64,000 bases of DNA from an uncultured Flavobacterium sp. (GCF_951805225.1 NZ_OX638201.1:3286001-3350000); one strand, 5' to 3'; shown: positions 17,894-26,670, numbered from the stretch's first letter. Notes: generated by a model not told the origin, from the sequence alone. Made by a program: numbers and translations.

Positions 17894-19084
17894 GTGTCAG
17901 CAAAATTAAAACAGCTTAAAGCCGGATTATCAGCCGAACTTGATTCAATTTTGAATTATTGGTCAAAACATACTTTAGATAACGAAAATGGAGGTTTTAT
18001 TGGTCAAATTGATTTCAACGATCACATTATTGCCAATACCGAAAAAGGTTCTGTTTTGAATGCCCGAATTTTATGGACTTTTTCATCAAGTTATAAAGTC
18101 ACAAAAAACGAAAGTCACAAAACAATCGCCAAACGTGCTTTTGATTTTCTTTCGAATAATTTTTATGATCCAGAATTTGGAGGTTTATTTTGGAGTATCA
18201 ATGCTGATAAAACACCAAAAGACACCAAAAATCAAATCTATGCTTTAGCTTTTGCGATTTATGGATTATCTGAATATTATGCTATTTCTAAAGATGATAA
18301 AGCTTTAGAAATAGCTATAAATTTATATTTAAAAATCCAGAAACACAGTTACGATCCTGTAAACAAAGGTTATTTTGAAGCTTTAACCCGAGATTGGCAA
18401 CCAATCGAAGATTTACGTTTGAGCGATAAAGATGCCAACGAAAAAAAGACAATGAACACGCATTTGCATATTGTAGAAGCGTATGCAAATTTGTTTAAAG
18501 TCTGGAAAGATAAAAAACTGCAAAGTGATATAGTTGATTTATTAGAAACCATAGAAAAACATTTCATCAATACCGAAACAGGACATTTACGATTGTTTTT
18601 TGATGAAAACTGGATCGAAAAACCGGACGTAATCTCTTATGGTCATGATATCGAAGCGGCTTGGCTTTTATTGCAATGTGCTGAAATTTCTGAAGATGAA
18701 AATTTAATTGTCAATTATAAAAAACACGCGATTCAAATGGCCGATGTTACGCAAGAAGGTTTGGATTCTGATGGCGGATTATGGTATGAATTTGATCCTG
18801 AAAAGAACGAATTGATTGCCGAAAAACATTGGTGGGTTCAGGCCGAAGCTTTAATTGGTTTTTATAATGCGTATCAATTAACGGGCGATCAAAAGTATCT
18901 GGACATTGTTTACAAAAACTGGGATTTTATACAAAAACACATTTTAGACAAACAAAACGGAGAATGGTTTTGGGGAATTAACCGTGATAATTCTCGACTA
19001 GAGAAAGATAAAGCCGGTTTCTGGAAATGTCCTTATCATAATGGCCGCGCGTGTTTAGAGCTTATTCATAGAATAGAAAACTAA
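17894..19084 (+). CDS. AGE-family cellobiose/mannobiose 2-epimerase
   Basis: This 396-residue (alpha/alpha)6-barrel protein of the N-acylglucosamine 2-epimerase family has ARILWTFSSSYK, MNTHLHIVEAYANLFKVW (His190, His192), ISYGHDIEAAWLL (His251), EKHWWVQAEALIGFYNAY and FWKCPYHNGRACLEL (His382). The conserved His residues are the family's catalytic acid/base positions. It should convert beta-1,4-mannobiose to mannosylglucose, feeding GH130. The start is GTG: no ATG occurs in frame before residue 187, and the GTG lies 4 bases after the upstream stop, so the non-canonical start is well supported. Cellobiose epimerisation is the alternative activity. Confidence 0.92.
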   Translation: MSAKLKQLKAGLSAELDSILNYWSKHTLDNENGGFIGQIDFNDHIIANTEKGSVLNARILWTFSSSYKVTKNESHKTIAKRAFDFLSNNFYDPEFGGLFWSINADKTPKDTKNQIYALAFAIYGLSEYYAISKDDKALEIAINLYLKIQKHSYDPVNKGYFEALTRDWQPIEDLRLSDKDANEKKTMNTHLHIVEAYANLFKVWKDKKLQSDIVDLLETIEKHFINTETGHLRLFFDENWIEKPDVISYGHDIEAAWLLLQCAEISEDENLIVNYKKHAIQMADVTQEGLDSDGGLWYEFDPEKNELIAEKHWWVQAEALIGFYNAYQLTGDQKYLDIVYKNWDFIQKHILDKQNGEWFWGINRDNSRLEKDKAGFWKCPYHNGRACLELIHRIEN

Positions 19085-19127
19085 ATACTTTCGCGTTTTC
19101 AAAAGTAAATTTATTGTATTAAAAATA

Positions 19128-20159
19128 ATGATTATGAAACAATTCCTTTTTTTTAGTTTACTATTTCTAACTACAATAACAAACGCTCAAACCAACCTCA
19201 TAAAAAATGGTGGATTCGAAAGTGAGCTCATAAATTGGCGTGGGGAAGAAATTGCGTCAATTTCTCCATATGATAAAAAATTTGGACAAAAAAGTGCCTT
19301 AATCAATCAATTCGTTGGAGCCGAATGGAAAGCTCTCGATCAAATTGTTTCGCTTCCTAAAAATACCTATGCTGTAGAATTTAGTGTTTGGATAAAAACA
19401 GAAAGTATTGAAGATCAAAAAGAAGCGTATAAAGCCGGCGCTATGATTGCCGAATTTACAGACGCATCTGAAAAGAAAATTAGCTCAGAAAATATCGCGC
19501 AAGTTAAAGGAACTACAGCCTGGACAAATTATAAAAAAACAATTAAAGTTCCTGCCGATGCAAAAAAGATCAGAATCATGCTGGCATTAGCACAAACAAA
19601 TGGTTCCATTTATTTTGATGATGTAAAAGCAATTACGCTTTCTGAAGAAGAATATCTAAGACAAAATCCAATTGCTGTAAGTTCTGAAAGTCAAAAAAGT
19701 GATTCAGGTTTAAAAATATTTTCAAACGGAAATTTTGAAAACAACCTTTCTTCATGGAATGGATCCGGGTTAATTTCAACTACAGATAAAAAAGAAGGAA
19801 ATGCAGCCTCTGAAATAACATCAAAAACAGCCGAATGGAAAGCTATTGATCAAATCGCTGATATTAACCCTAACGACAAAACAATTGAAATTTCAGGCTG
19901 GCTAAAAGCAAAAGACATTCAACAAGGCAAAGACAGTTGGAATAACGGTATGCTAATTATTGAATTCAAAAAAGATAATAATCAAAAAGCATCCGAAGAT
20001 CAAGTAATTGCAACTGTAACAGGAACTACAGACTGGATATCATTTCAAAAATCATTTACAATTCCTCAAGGAGCTTTACAATACCGAATCATGATTGCAT
20101 TAAGTAACTGTACCGGAACATTATTAACTGATAACATTGAGGTAAAACTCTCTAAATAA
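19128..20159 (+). CDS. Secreted protein of two tandem carbohydrate-binding-like (CBM4/9-type) domains
   Basis: A signal peptide (MIMKQFLFFSLLFLTTITNAQ) is followed by two homologous jelly-roll domains, about residues 22-170 and 185-343. Repeated landmarks are LIKNGGFESELINW against IFSNGNFENNLSSW, AEWKALDQI against AEWKAIDQI, and GTTAWTNYKKTIKVP against GTTDWISFQKSFTIP. Each domain ends in a calcium-site-like strand (IYFDDVKAI and LLTDNIEVKL). This NGGFE...W...DD pattern is typical of CBM4/9/22-like modules. No catalytic domain, lipobox or T9SS tail is attached, so it would be a free periplasmic binder, which is unusual. It is tightly placed in the mannan operon: 43 bases after the epimerase and 8 bases before the second GH26. 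ATG codons at 19128 and 19134 are equally plausible starts. Confidence 0.75.
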   Translation: MIMKQFLFFSLLFLTTITNAQTNLIKNGGFESELINWRGEEIASISPYDKKFGQKSALINQFVGAEWKALDQIVSLPKNTYAVEFSVWIKTESIEDQKEAYKAGAMIAEFTDASEKKISSENIAQVKGTTAWTNYKKTIKVPADAKKIRIMLALAQTNGSIYFDDVKAITLSEEEYLRQNPIAVSSESQKSDSGLKIFSNGNFENNLSSWNGSGLISTTDKKEGNAASEITSKTAEWKAIDQIADINPNDKTIEISGWLKAKDIQQGKDSWNNGMLIIEFKKDNNQKASEDQVIATVTGTTDWISFQKSFTIPQGALQYRIMIALSNCTGTLLTDNIEVKLSK

Positions 20160-20167
20160 AATTTAAA

Positions 20168-21412
20168 ATGAAAACTACATTTCTCAAAATATCATTTATA
20201 AGTCTGTTGGTTTTAACCATAACAAGTTGTTCGAGTGATAACGGATCGCAAGATGAAGTTGTCATTAATCCGCCTGCAGAAACTGATCCGTTGACGACAC
20301 AAAATGTCACGACATATATGGTCGATGCAAGTGCTACCAAAGAAACTGTAGCTTTATTTTATAACTTAAAAAAACTGGCAAAAACTAAATTTGCAATCGG
20401 ACAACAAGATGCTTTTAATAGTTTTTATCAGGATAATGGCGGAGACTCGGATATTAAGAAAAATACAGGTTCTGATCCTGCGCTTTTAGGCTCTGATTTT
20501 ATATTTATCACAGACAAAAACAATAATAATCAAGCTGATAACTGGTTTTATCAACAGGAATTAAATACGATTAGTAATGTAAAAAGTGCTTACGCGAAAG
20601 GTGTAATCAATACTTTTTCCTGGCATTTGAGAGAACCTAATAATGAAAATTCTTTTTATGCCGCAGATATGACAGCGGACCAAAAAGCAACAGCTTTTAA
20701 AAGTATTTTACCTGGAGGAACAAACCACGAATGGTACAAGAAAAAACTAGACAAAGTAGCAAGTGTATTTTTGAGTTTAAAAGGCGCAAATAGCGAATTG
20801 ATTCCGATAATCTTCAGACCGTTTCATGAGTTTGACGGAAGTTGGTTTTGGTGGGGCGCTAATTTTTGTTCTGCCGATGATTATAAAAAAGCCTATCAGT
20901 TTACGGTTGATTATTTAAAAAACACCAAAGGCGTTCATAACGTTTTGTATGCTTTCTCGCCGGACAACTCTTATACAACTGCAGATAATTATTTAAGTCG
21001 ATATCCTGGTGATAAATATGTCGACGTTCTTGGAATGGATAATTACGGTGATTTTGACAATCAAGGTCAAACTGGTGCAACTAAAGCAAATACAAAACTA
21101 ATAATGATTGGAAGTCTGGCTGCTAGTAAAGTAAAAATTGCAGCGTTAACAGAAACGGGATATCAGGTTACTGCAACAAAAGCTCCAATTACAGATTGGT
21201 TTTCGAATTATTTATATGGCGCAATAAGCAATACTCAAGGATATGATTCGACAATATCGATTAGTTATGTAATGTTCTGGAACAACAGCAAAGACGGATA
21301 TTATGTTCCAAATGGTTCGGTTTCGAATGCTGCAGATTTTAAAACATTTGCGACAAAACCAAAATCGGCATTATTGAATACTTTGCCTAAGATGTATGAA
21401 TTGCCGAAGTAA
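20168..21412 (+). CDS. GH26 beta-mannanase lipoprotein (second paralogue)
   Basis: The lipoprotein signal ends at LTITSC (Cys21) and is followed by an Asp/Glu/Pro-rich linker. The GH26 domain (about 50-400) shows FAIGQQDAF, NTFSWHLREP, the acid/base FRPFHEFDGSWFWWG (Glu221), VLGMDNYGDF and the nucleophile in LTETGYQ (Glu329). It is clearly diverged from the GH26 at 13949, with an inserted stretch at about 105-130, so the two probably differ in cut position or chain-end preference. It shares the operon with the carbohydrate-binding protein 8 bases upstream. A surface endo-mannanase role is likely. Confidence 0.92.
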   Translation: MKTTFLKISFISLLVLTITSCSSDNGSQDEVVINPPAETDPLTTQNVTTYMVDASATKETVALFYNLKKLAKTKFAIGQQDAFNSFYQDNGGDSDIKKNTGSDPALLGSDFIFITDKNNNNQADNWFYQQELNTISNVKSAYAKGVINTFSWHLREPNNENSFYAADMTADQKATAFKSILPGGTNHEWYKKKLDKVASVFLSLKGANSELIPIIFRPFHEFDGSWFWWGANFCSADDYKKAYQFTVDYLKNTKGVHNVLYAFSPDNSYTTADNYLSRYPGDKYVDVLGMDNYGDFDNQGQTGATKANTKLIMIGSLAASKVKIAALTETGYQVTATKAPITDWFSNYLYGAISNTQGYDSTISISYVMFWNNSKDGYYVPNGSVSNAADFKTFATKPKSALLNTLPKMYELPK

Positions 21413-21440
21413 AATATAATTTATTTACATAGTGAGTCAT

Positions 21441-21513
21441 TGCGAGGAACGAAGCAACCACGCTAACAATAAGCAAACTTACTAAACGAAATGAGATTGC
21501 TTCGTTCCTCGCA
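21441..21513. repeat. Palindromic dispersed repeat, TGCGAGGAACGAAGCAA type
   Basis: A 17-bp perfect inverted repeat, TGCGAGGAACGAAGCAA (21441-21457) against its complement (21497-21513), lies 28 bases after the GH26 stop codon and directly before the structured element at 21534. Similar wording, such as CCTCGTTCCTCGGAATGACA, occurs near 26816. Confidence 0.75.
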
Positions 21514-21533
21514 AAGACGATTAAAACACCTAA

Positions 21534-21618
21534 AGCCCTAGCCCTGATAGAAGTGGAAATCCTTTTTATTTTTCCTTTAAAAATAAAAAGATTGAAATGG
21601 ATAGCAGGAAACAGCTCC
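21534..21618 (+). ncRNA. Candidate structured RNA element (Flavo-1-like), copy 1, in the GH5 mannanase leader
   Basis: The 5' flank reads AGCCCTAGCCCTGATAGAAG. A 12-bp perfect hairpin follows (21562-21573 against 21579-21590), and the 3' flank contains GGATAGCAGGAAACAGCTCC. The flanks match copy 3 (51640-51720, minus strand), while the hairpin sequence is completely different. CCTG (5' side) can pair with CAGG (3' side) to close the structure. The element ends 14 bases before the ATG of the downstream GH5 gene, so it would sit in that gene's mRNA leader. Its identity with the Rfam motif Flavo-1 is recalled from the description of that family and was not tested. Confidence 0.5.
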
Positions 21619-21632
21619 AAAAAAAACAACTA

Positions 21633-22916
21633 ATGAAAAATATATTTCTAAAAACTCTCGGATTAGCTTTAATTTTTTCTACGATCGCTTGTCAGGCGCA
21701 GGAAAGAATTACGGTGAAGGGAACGCAATTTTACAAAGGCAATAAACCGTATGCTTATATTGGTACGAATTATTGGTACGGAAGTTTATTGGCTTCGAAA
21801 AAAGTGGGCGACCGAAAAAGATTGCTTCGCGAACTGGATTTGATGCAGAAATACGGAATTGACAACTTAAGGATTTTAGTTGGCGGCGATGGCGGAAAAT
21901 ATGATTTTACGGTTCGTCCGGCTTTACAATATGAGCAGGGAAAATATGATGAAGATTTGCTAGACGGTTTGGATTTTTTGATTAACGAAATGAGCAAACG
22001 AAAAATGTATGCGGTTTTGTATTTGACCAACAATTGGGAATGGTCCGGCGGAATGTCACAATATTTAGAATGGAATGGCAAAGGTCCGATTCCGGTTCCG
22101 AATATTGCTCCAAATACTTGGCCGCAATTTATGGCTTATACGGAGCAATTTCATAGTTGTGAACCTTGTATGAAAGGTTTAGAAGATCATGTGAAATTTA
22201 TAATTGGAAGAACTAACGCTTATTCGCATAAAAAATACACGGAAGATAACACGATTATGGCGTGGCAAGTTGGGAATGAACCAAGGCTTTTTACAGTAGA
22301 AAATGAAGCAAAATTCACAACTTGGCTGAATAATATTGTAGATTTAATTGACAGTTTAGACAAAAATCATCTGATTTCTACAGGTTCTGAAGGAAAAAAT
22401 AGTTCGAATGATAGTATGGAAATTTTCGAACGAACGCATAAAAATCCGCATATTGACTATTTGACAATGCACATTTGGCCGAAAAACTGGAATTGGTTTA
22501 AGGCTGATGATGCCGAAAAAACTTTACCAACCACACTCGAAAATGCCGGAAAATATATTGACGATCATATTGCTGTTGCCAATAATTTGAAGCGACCAAT
22601 TATTATCGAAGAATTTGGTTTGGGAAGAGAAAACGAAAGTTTACTTGCAACCTCATCTGTGGCAAACAGAGATATTTTCTACAATTTTATCTTTAACCGA
22701 GTTGTCGAAAGTCACAAAAATAATGGTCCGTTGCAAGCGGCAAATTTCTGGGGATTTGGTGGCGAAGGAAAAGCAGTAAACGCAACCGGAAAATGGAATC
22801 CTGGTGATCCTTTAACAACCGATCCTCCACAAGAACCTCAAGGATTAAATTCTGTTTTTTCGTCGGATAAATCGACGTTAGATATTGTGAAGAAATACAA
22901 TCAAAAATTGAAATAA
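21633..22916 (+). CDS. GH5_7-type beta-mannanase lipoprotein
   Basis: The ATG at 21633 was chosen: it begins a lipoprotein signal ending at IFSTIAC (Cys20). An in-frame ATG 36 bases upstream lies inside the dispersed structured element and would add a basic, non-signal-like extension. The GH5 domain covers about residues 28-427: FYKGNKPYAYIGTNYWYG, NLRILVGGDGG, LYLTNNWEWSGGM, the acid/base WQVGNEPR (Glu216), TMHIWPKNW and the nucleophile in IIEEFGLGR (Glu327). The GTNYWYG and NNWEWSGG motifs are those of subfamily GH5_7 mannanases. It is the last gene of the plus-strand mannan run and is closed by a bidirectional terminator at 22946-22978. Confidence 0.93.
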   Translation: MKNIFLKTLGLALIFSTIACQAQERITVKGTQFYKGNKPYAYIGTNYWYGSLLASKKVGDRKRLLRELDLMQKYGIDNLRILVGGDGGKYDFTVRPALQYEQGKYDEDLLDGLDFLINEMSKRKMYAVLYLTNNWEWSGGMSQYLEWNGKGPIPVPNIAPNTWPQFMAYTEQFHSCEPCMKGLEDHVKFIIGRTNAYSHKKYTEDNTIMAWQVGNEPRLFTVENEAKFTTWLNNIVDLIDSLDKNHLISTGSEGKNSSNDSMEIFERTHKNPHIDYLTMHIWPKNWNWFKADDAEKTLPTTLENAGKYIDDHIAVANNLKRPIIIEEFGLGRENESLLATSSVANRDIFYNFIFNRVVESHKNNGPLQAANFWGFGGEGKAVNATGKWNPGDPLTTDPPQEPQGLNSVFSSDKSTLDIVKKYNQKLK

Positions 22917-22945
22917 TTTAAATTGTAACGAATCTTTTATATTTC

Positions 22946-22978
22946 AAACCCGACAGGTTTTAAAAACCTGCCGGGTTT
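22946..22978. terminator. Bidirectional terminator between convergent genes
   Basis: The stem AAACCCGACAGGTTT (22946-22960) pairs with AAACCTGCCGGGTTT (22964-22978) with one mismatch. It lies between the convergent GH5 and aldo/keto reductase genes. Confidence 0.8.
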
Positions 22979-22984
22979 AATATT

Positions 22985-23941
22985 TTAAGATAATATTTTT
23001 TCGATCGCATTCAATTCATCAGATGAAAATTCCAAACTTTGCAAACAATCAATATTATTATTTAACTGTCTAACAGAACTTGCTCCAATCAAAACTGATG
23101 TAATTCGCTTGTCTTTTTGCAACCAAGCCAAAGCCATTTGCGCCAAAGATTGATTACGGTTTTGAGCAATTTCATTCAGTTGAACTAATTTCTGAATGCG
23201 TTCTTCTGTAACCTCGTTTTCTTTTAAATGTCCGTTTGGATTATGTGCTCTTGAATTTTCCGGAATTGCGTTTAAATATTTATCCGTTAAAAGTCCTTGT
23301 GCCAAAGGCGAAAATGCAATACAACCAACTCCTTTTTCTTCGAGAACATCCAGCAAACCATTTTCTACCCAACGTTCCAACATCGAATATTTGGCTTGAT
23401 GAATCAAACATGGCGTTCCCAATTGTTTCAAGACATCAACCGCAACACGAGTTTGCTCTGCCGAATAATTACTTATTCCAACATACAACGCTTTTCCGGA
23501 TCTTACGGCATAATCAAGCGCCATCATCGTTTCTTCAATTGGGGTTTCGGGATCTGGACGATGCGAATAAAAAATATCCACATAATCGACTTTCATCCTT
23601 TTCAAACTCTGATCTAAACTTGACAATAAATATTTGCGGGACCCCCAATCTCCATAAGGTCCATTCCACATTGTATAACCCGCTTTTGTCGAAATAATAA
23701 TTTCATCACGTAAATTTCCCTGAAAATTATGCCACAGAATTTTACCAAAATTAGTCTCTGCCGAACCTGGAACTGGTCCGTAATTATTCGCAAGATCAAA
23801 ATGGGTAATTCCTTTATCAAAAGCTTCTACAGCAATAGATTCTGCATTGTCAAAATTATCAACTGATCCGAAATTATGCCACAATCCTAAAGAAATTTCA
23901 GGTAATAATAACCCGCTTTTTCCACATCTGTTATATTTCAT
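22985..23941 (-). CDS. Aldo/keto reductase (YghZ/glyceraldehyde-3-phosphate reductase-like)
   Basis: The 318-residue single-domain reductase shows the catalytic tetrad: Asp49 in THFDLANNYG, Tyr54, Lys86 in ISTKAGY and His127 in FYSHRPD. NADPH-site motifs near the end include SPLAQGLLTDKYL and VLIGASSVRQLNNN. The sequence around the Tyr and the PYGDWGSRKYL stretch resemble YghZ-type enzymes that reduce L-glyceraldehyde-3-phosphate and methylglyoxal. It is cytoplasmic with no signal peptide. It lies between the mannan genes and the GH3 gene; a role in sugar metabolism is possible, but the substrate cannot be read from sequence. The only ORF on the opposite strand of this region is a shadow. Confidence 0.88.
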   Translation of the reverse strand: MKYNRCGKSGLLLPEISLGLWHNFGSVDNFDNAESIAVEAFDKGITHFDLANNYGPVPGSAETNFGKILWHNFQGNLRDEIIISTKAGYTMWNGPYGDWGSRKYLLSSLDQSLKRMKVDYVDIFYSHRPDPETPIEETMMALDYAVRSGKALYVGISNYSAEQTRVAVDVLKQLGTPCLIHQAKYSMLERWVENGLLDVLEEKGVGCIAFSPLAQGLLTDKYLNAIPENSRAHNPNGHLKENEVTEERIQKLVQLNEIAQNRNQSLAQMALAWLQKDKRITSVLIGASSVRQLNNNIDCLQSLEFSSDELNAIEKILS

Positions 23942-24028
23942 TATTTTACTTTAATGGTTTGATAGTTTTATAGATTTTAAAGGTAGAAAAATATCAAAAG
24001 TTATTAATTCAAAAGTTGTGTTTTTTTT

Positions 24029-24150
24029 AATCGCGCAAAGGCGCAAGGACTATGAAAAAAAAGAAATCGCCACGAATTCACGAATGAATTGTTTAAAAAT
24101 TCGTGAATTCGTGGCGAAAAAACTTTGCGTCTCAGCGCCTTTGCGAGATT
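24029..24150. repeat. Composite nested palindrome with CGCAAAGGCGC and CCACGAATTCACGAAT arms
   Basis: The outer arms, AATCGCGCAAAGGCGC (24029-24044) and GCGCCTTTGCGAGATT (24135-24150), enclose a 19-bp perfect inverted repeat (24067-24085 against 24099-24117, core CCACGAATTCACGAAT). A simpler copy of the inner type lies at 48614-48671. A 66-codon open frame across it merely translates the repeat. Confidence 0.8.
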
Positions 24151-24159
24151 TAAAACTTT

Positions 24160-26457
24160 TTATTCTTTTATCTCAAAACCACTTTCTAAACCATTCTCAG
24201 AATTTCCTCCAACCATGATTTTAAAAGTTCCTGGTTCTACTAAATAATTTCCATCATTATCATAGAAACCAAGTTCCTTATCTGTCAAAGTAAAAGTTAC
24301 TGTTTTAGTTTCGCCTTTTTTCAAGTTAACTAACTCAAACCCTTTAAGCTCTTTTATTGGTCGAATAATACTCGCATATTCGTCATGAATATACAACTGA
24401 ACGACTTCTTTTCCGTCATAATTACCTGAATTAGTAACCGTAACGTTCACTTGTACATTTTCTCCTTTTGCAAAAGCAGTTTTATTTAATTTCAAATCTT
24501 TATAATCAAATTTGGTATAACTTAAACCAAAACCAAACGGAAACTGAGGTGTTTTTGCAACATCAGTATAATGTGACCAAAACACATTTTTGTCAACATC
24601 TGTAGGCCTTCCTGTGCTGTATTTATTGTAATAAATTGGAACCTGACCTACATTTCTAGGGAACGACATAGGCAATTTTCCACTCGGATTATAATCTCCG
24701 TATAAAACCTGCGCAACAGCATTTCCGGTTTGAGTTCCCAATTGCCAAGCTTCAACAATAGCAGGAACATGTTCTGCAGCCCAAGGAATACTCAACGGAC
24801 GACCATTATTTAAAACCAAAACAATATTTGGATTTACTTTATAAATTTCTTCTAACAATTCTTGTTGAACTCCAGGCAAATTAAGATCCGTTCTACTTCT
24901 GCCCTCGCCGCTTTGAAAACCATGTTCACCTAAAACCATCACAACAACATCGGCATTTTTGGCAGCTGTTTTTGCAGCCTCAAATCCGCTTTTATCAGTT
25001 GTATTAAAAATCACCTCATCCAAGAAACTTGTTTTTCCAACAATCAAATCAGCGCCTTTTTCAAACGTCAACTGATTGTCTTTATATTGCTGCATTCCTT
25101 CCAAAACCGAAACTGCAGTATTATTATCCGATGCAATTCTCCAACTTCCCAACGGACTATTTTTATCGTTTGCCAAAGCTCCAATCAAAGCAATTTTTTG
25201 ACCTGATTTTTTTAGCGGAAGCAAATTCTTATCATTTTTCAACAATACGATTGACTTCTTCGCCATATCCAGAACACCATCATTATTGGCTTTACTTCCA
25301 ACAACCGATTTTTCACGTTTCTCATCGCAATATCTGTAAGGATCGTCAAACAATCCCAATTCAAATTTGACACGCAAAATCCTGCGAACAGCATCATCAA
25401 CCAAAGCTTCTTTAACCTTTCCTTCCTTAACTAAAGCTGCTAATTTTGCCACATACAAATACGATTCCATGTCCATGTCAGAACCTGCGATTACCGCTTT
25501 TGCCGTAGCATCGTCTTCGTCTTTTGCATAACCGTGCGCAATCATTTCGCGAATCGAAGCATAATCCGAAATCACAAAACCATCAAACTTCCATTTTCCC
25601 TTTAGAATATCTCTTTGCAAAAATGCATTTCCCGTTGCCGGAACGCCATTCAGCGTATTAAACGAATTCATAAACGTTCGAACTCCAGCGTCAACCGTCG
25701 CCTTAAAAGGTGGCAAAACCGAGTTATACAACTTAGAATTACTAATATCCACAATATTATATTCTAATCCAGCTTCAACATAACCGTATGCAGCAAAATG
25801 TTTCGCACAAGCTGCAATCGTATTCACTTTAGCCAAATCAGCGATTGTTTCACCCTGAAAACCCTTCACTCTTGCAATCGCAATTTTACTTCCCAAATAC
25901 GGATCTTCTCCCGCGCCTTCCATCACGCGACCCCAACGTGCATCATTTGCAACATCTACATTTGGTCCAAAAGTCCAGTTAATTCCAGATGCCGAAGCTT
26001 CATCAGCCGCAATCGCTGCCGACTTTTTTATCGCTTCCAAATCCCAACTCGCCGCTTCTGCCAACGGAATTGGACTCAACGTTTTATAACCGTGAATAAC
26101 GTCAAAACCAATAATCAACGGAATTCCTAATCGGGTTTCTTCAACCGCAATTTTCTGAACCGCACGAACTTCTTTTACCCCGCGAACCGTTAACATTGAT
26201 CCAACCCAACCTTTTCGCAAATGTTCGTATTTCAACTCCGCCGTTCCGCCTTTTGGAGCTGGTCCGGTAACATCCCAAAATCCATTATATTGATTCATTT
26301 GCCCCACTTTTTCCTCCAAAGTCATCAATGGCAAAAGAAGATCAATACGTTCTTCGACAGTTTTATTTTTATCCAAATAAGGCTTTTTCTGTGCATTCAT
26401 ATTTCCAACAGTAAACAGGGCAAAAATCCCAATTGTTATTATTTTTTGATTTTTCAT
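24160..26457 (-). CDS. GH3 beta-glucosidase (BglX-like), secreted
   Basis: This 765-residue enzyme has a signal peptide ending near GNMNAQ (residue 23). The N-terminal barrel carries LGIPLIIGFDVIHGY, AACAKHFAAYG and the nucleophile motif FDGFVISDYAS (Asp298). The alpha/beta sandwich follows (about 390-620: VLLKNDKNLLPL, GEHGFQSGEGRSRTDLNLPG with the likely acid/base region), and an Fn3-like C-terminal domain covers about 680-765 (VQLYIHDEYASIIRPIKELK). Length and order match periplasmic BglX-type beta-glucosidases. In a glucomannan locus it would remove non-reducing-end glucose, or beta-mannose if the specificity has shifted. It is probably a single-gene transcript, since more than 450 bases of repeats lie upstream. 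Confidence 0.93.
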   Translation of the reverse strand: MKNQKIITIGIFALFTVGNMNAQKKPYLDKNKTVEERIDLLLPLMTLEEKVGQMNQYNGFWDVTGPAPKGGTAELKYEHLRKGWVGSMLTVRGVKEVRAVQKIAVEETRLGIPLIIGFDVIHGYKTLSPIPLAEAASWDLEAIKKSAAIAADEASASGINWTFGPNVDVANDARWGRVMEGAGEDPYLGSKIAIARVKGFQGETIADLAKVNTIAACAKHFAAYGYVEAGLEYNIVDISNSKLYNSVLPPFKATVDAGVRTFMNSFNTLNGVPATGNAFLQRDILKGKWKFDGFVISDYASIREMIAHGYAKDEDDATAKAVIAGSDMDMESYLYVAKLAALVKEGKVKEALVDDAVRRILRVKFELGLFDDPYRYCDEKREKSVVGSKANNDGVLDMAKKSIVLLKNDKNLLPLKKSGQKIALIGALANDKNSPLGSWRIASDNNTAVSVLEGMQQYKDNQLTFEKGADLIVGKTSFLDEVIFNTTDKSGFEAAKTAAKNADVVVMVLGEHGFQSGEGRSRTDLNLPGVQQELLEEIYKVNPNIVLVLNNGRPLSIPWAAEHVPAIVEAWQLGTQTGNAVAQVLYGDYNPSGKLPMSFPRNVGQVPIYYNKYSTGRPTDVDKNVFWSHYTDVAKTPQFPFGFGLSYTKFDYKDLKLNKTAFAKGENVQVNVTVTNSGNYDGKEVVQLYIHDEYASIIRPIKELKGFELVNLKKGETKTVTFTLTDKELGFYDNDGNYLVEPGTFKIMVGGNSENGLESGFEIKE

Positions 26458-26532
26458 ATATAGTATAATGGTCAGATAGTTTTTTTAAGGTTCTTAGATT
26501 CTGAGGTACTAAGTTGCTAAGGTTCGTTTTTT

Positions 26533-26633
26533 GGGCGTGTCCCGCCGAAAAAGGCGGGTCGGGCTATCCGTTTCAAGTCCTCGCACTTCCTTCGTCAGGC
26601 TGTGGGCTTTCCTCTTCTATCCCTCACGCAATT
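26533..26633 (-). ncRNA. Candidate structured RNA element (Flavo-1-like), copy 2
   Basis: Read on the minus strand it begins TTGCGTGAGGGATAGAAG, continues through a variable middle to GGATAGCCCGACCC, and then has the hairpin CCCGCC/GGCGGG (26541-26546 against 26553-26558) ending in GACACGCCC. GCGTG at the 5' end can pair with CACGC at the 3' end, and GGG with CCC closes the core. The same framework occurs in copy 4 (56428-56568). The middle lacks the long hairpin of the other copies, so this one may be degenerate. Confidence 0.45.
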
Positions 26634-26670
26634 TACGGTAAAAAAGAGCTTGTTTATTTTTTAGACAATC

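Noticed and set aside
21597..21632. Upstream ATG extending the GH5 mannanase by 12 residues
   Set aside because: It lies inside the dispersed structured element, and the added residues would precede a complete lipoprotein signal. The ATG at 21633 is preferred.
23236..23697. 153-codon open frame antisense to the aldo/keto reductase gene
   Set aside because: It is a shadow of a gene with clear catalytic motifs on the other strand. The translation has no recognisable domain or signal and no start context.
24018..24218. 66-codon open frame downstream of the GH3 gene
   Set aside because: It translates the nested palindromic repeat at 24029-24150 and runs into the 3' end of the GH3 gene; not a gene.
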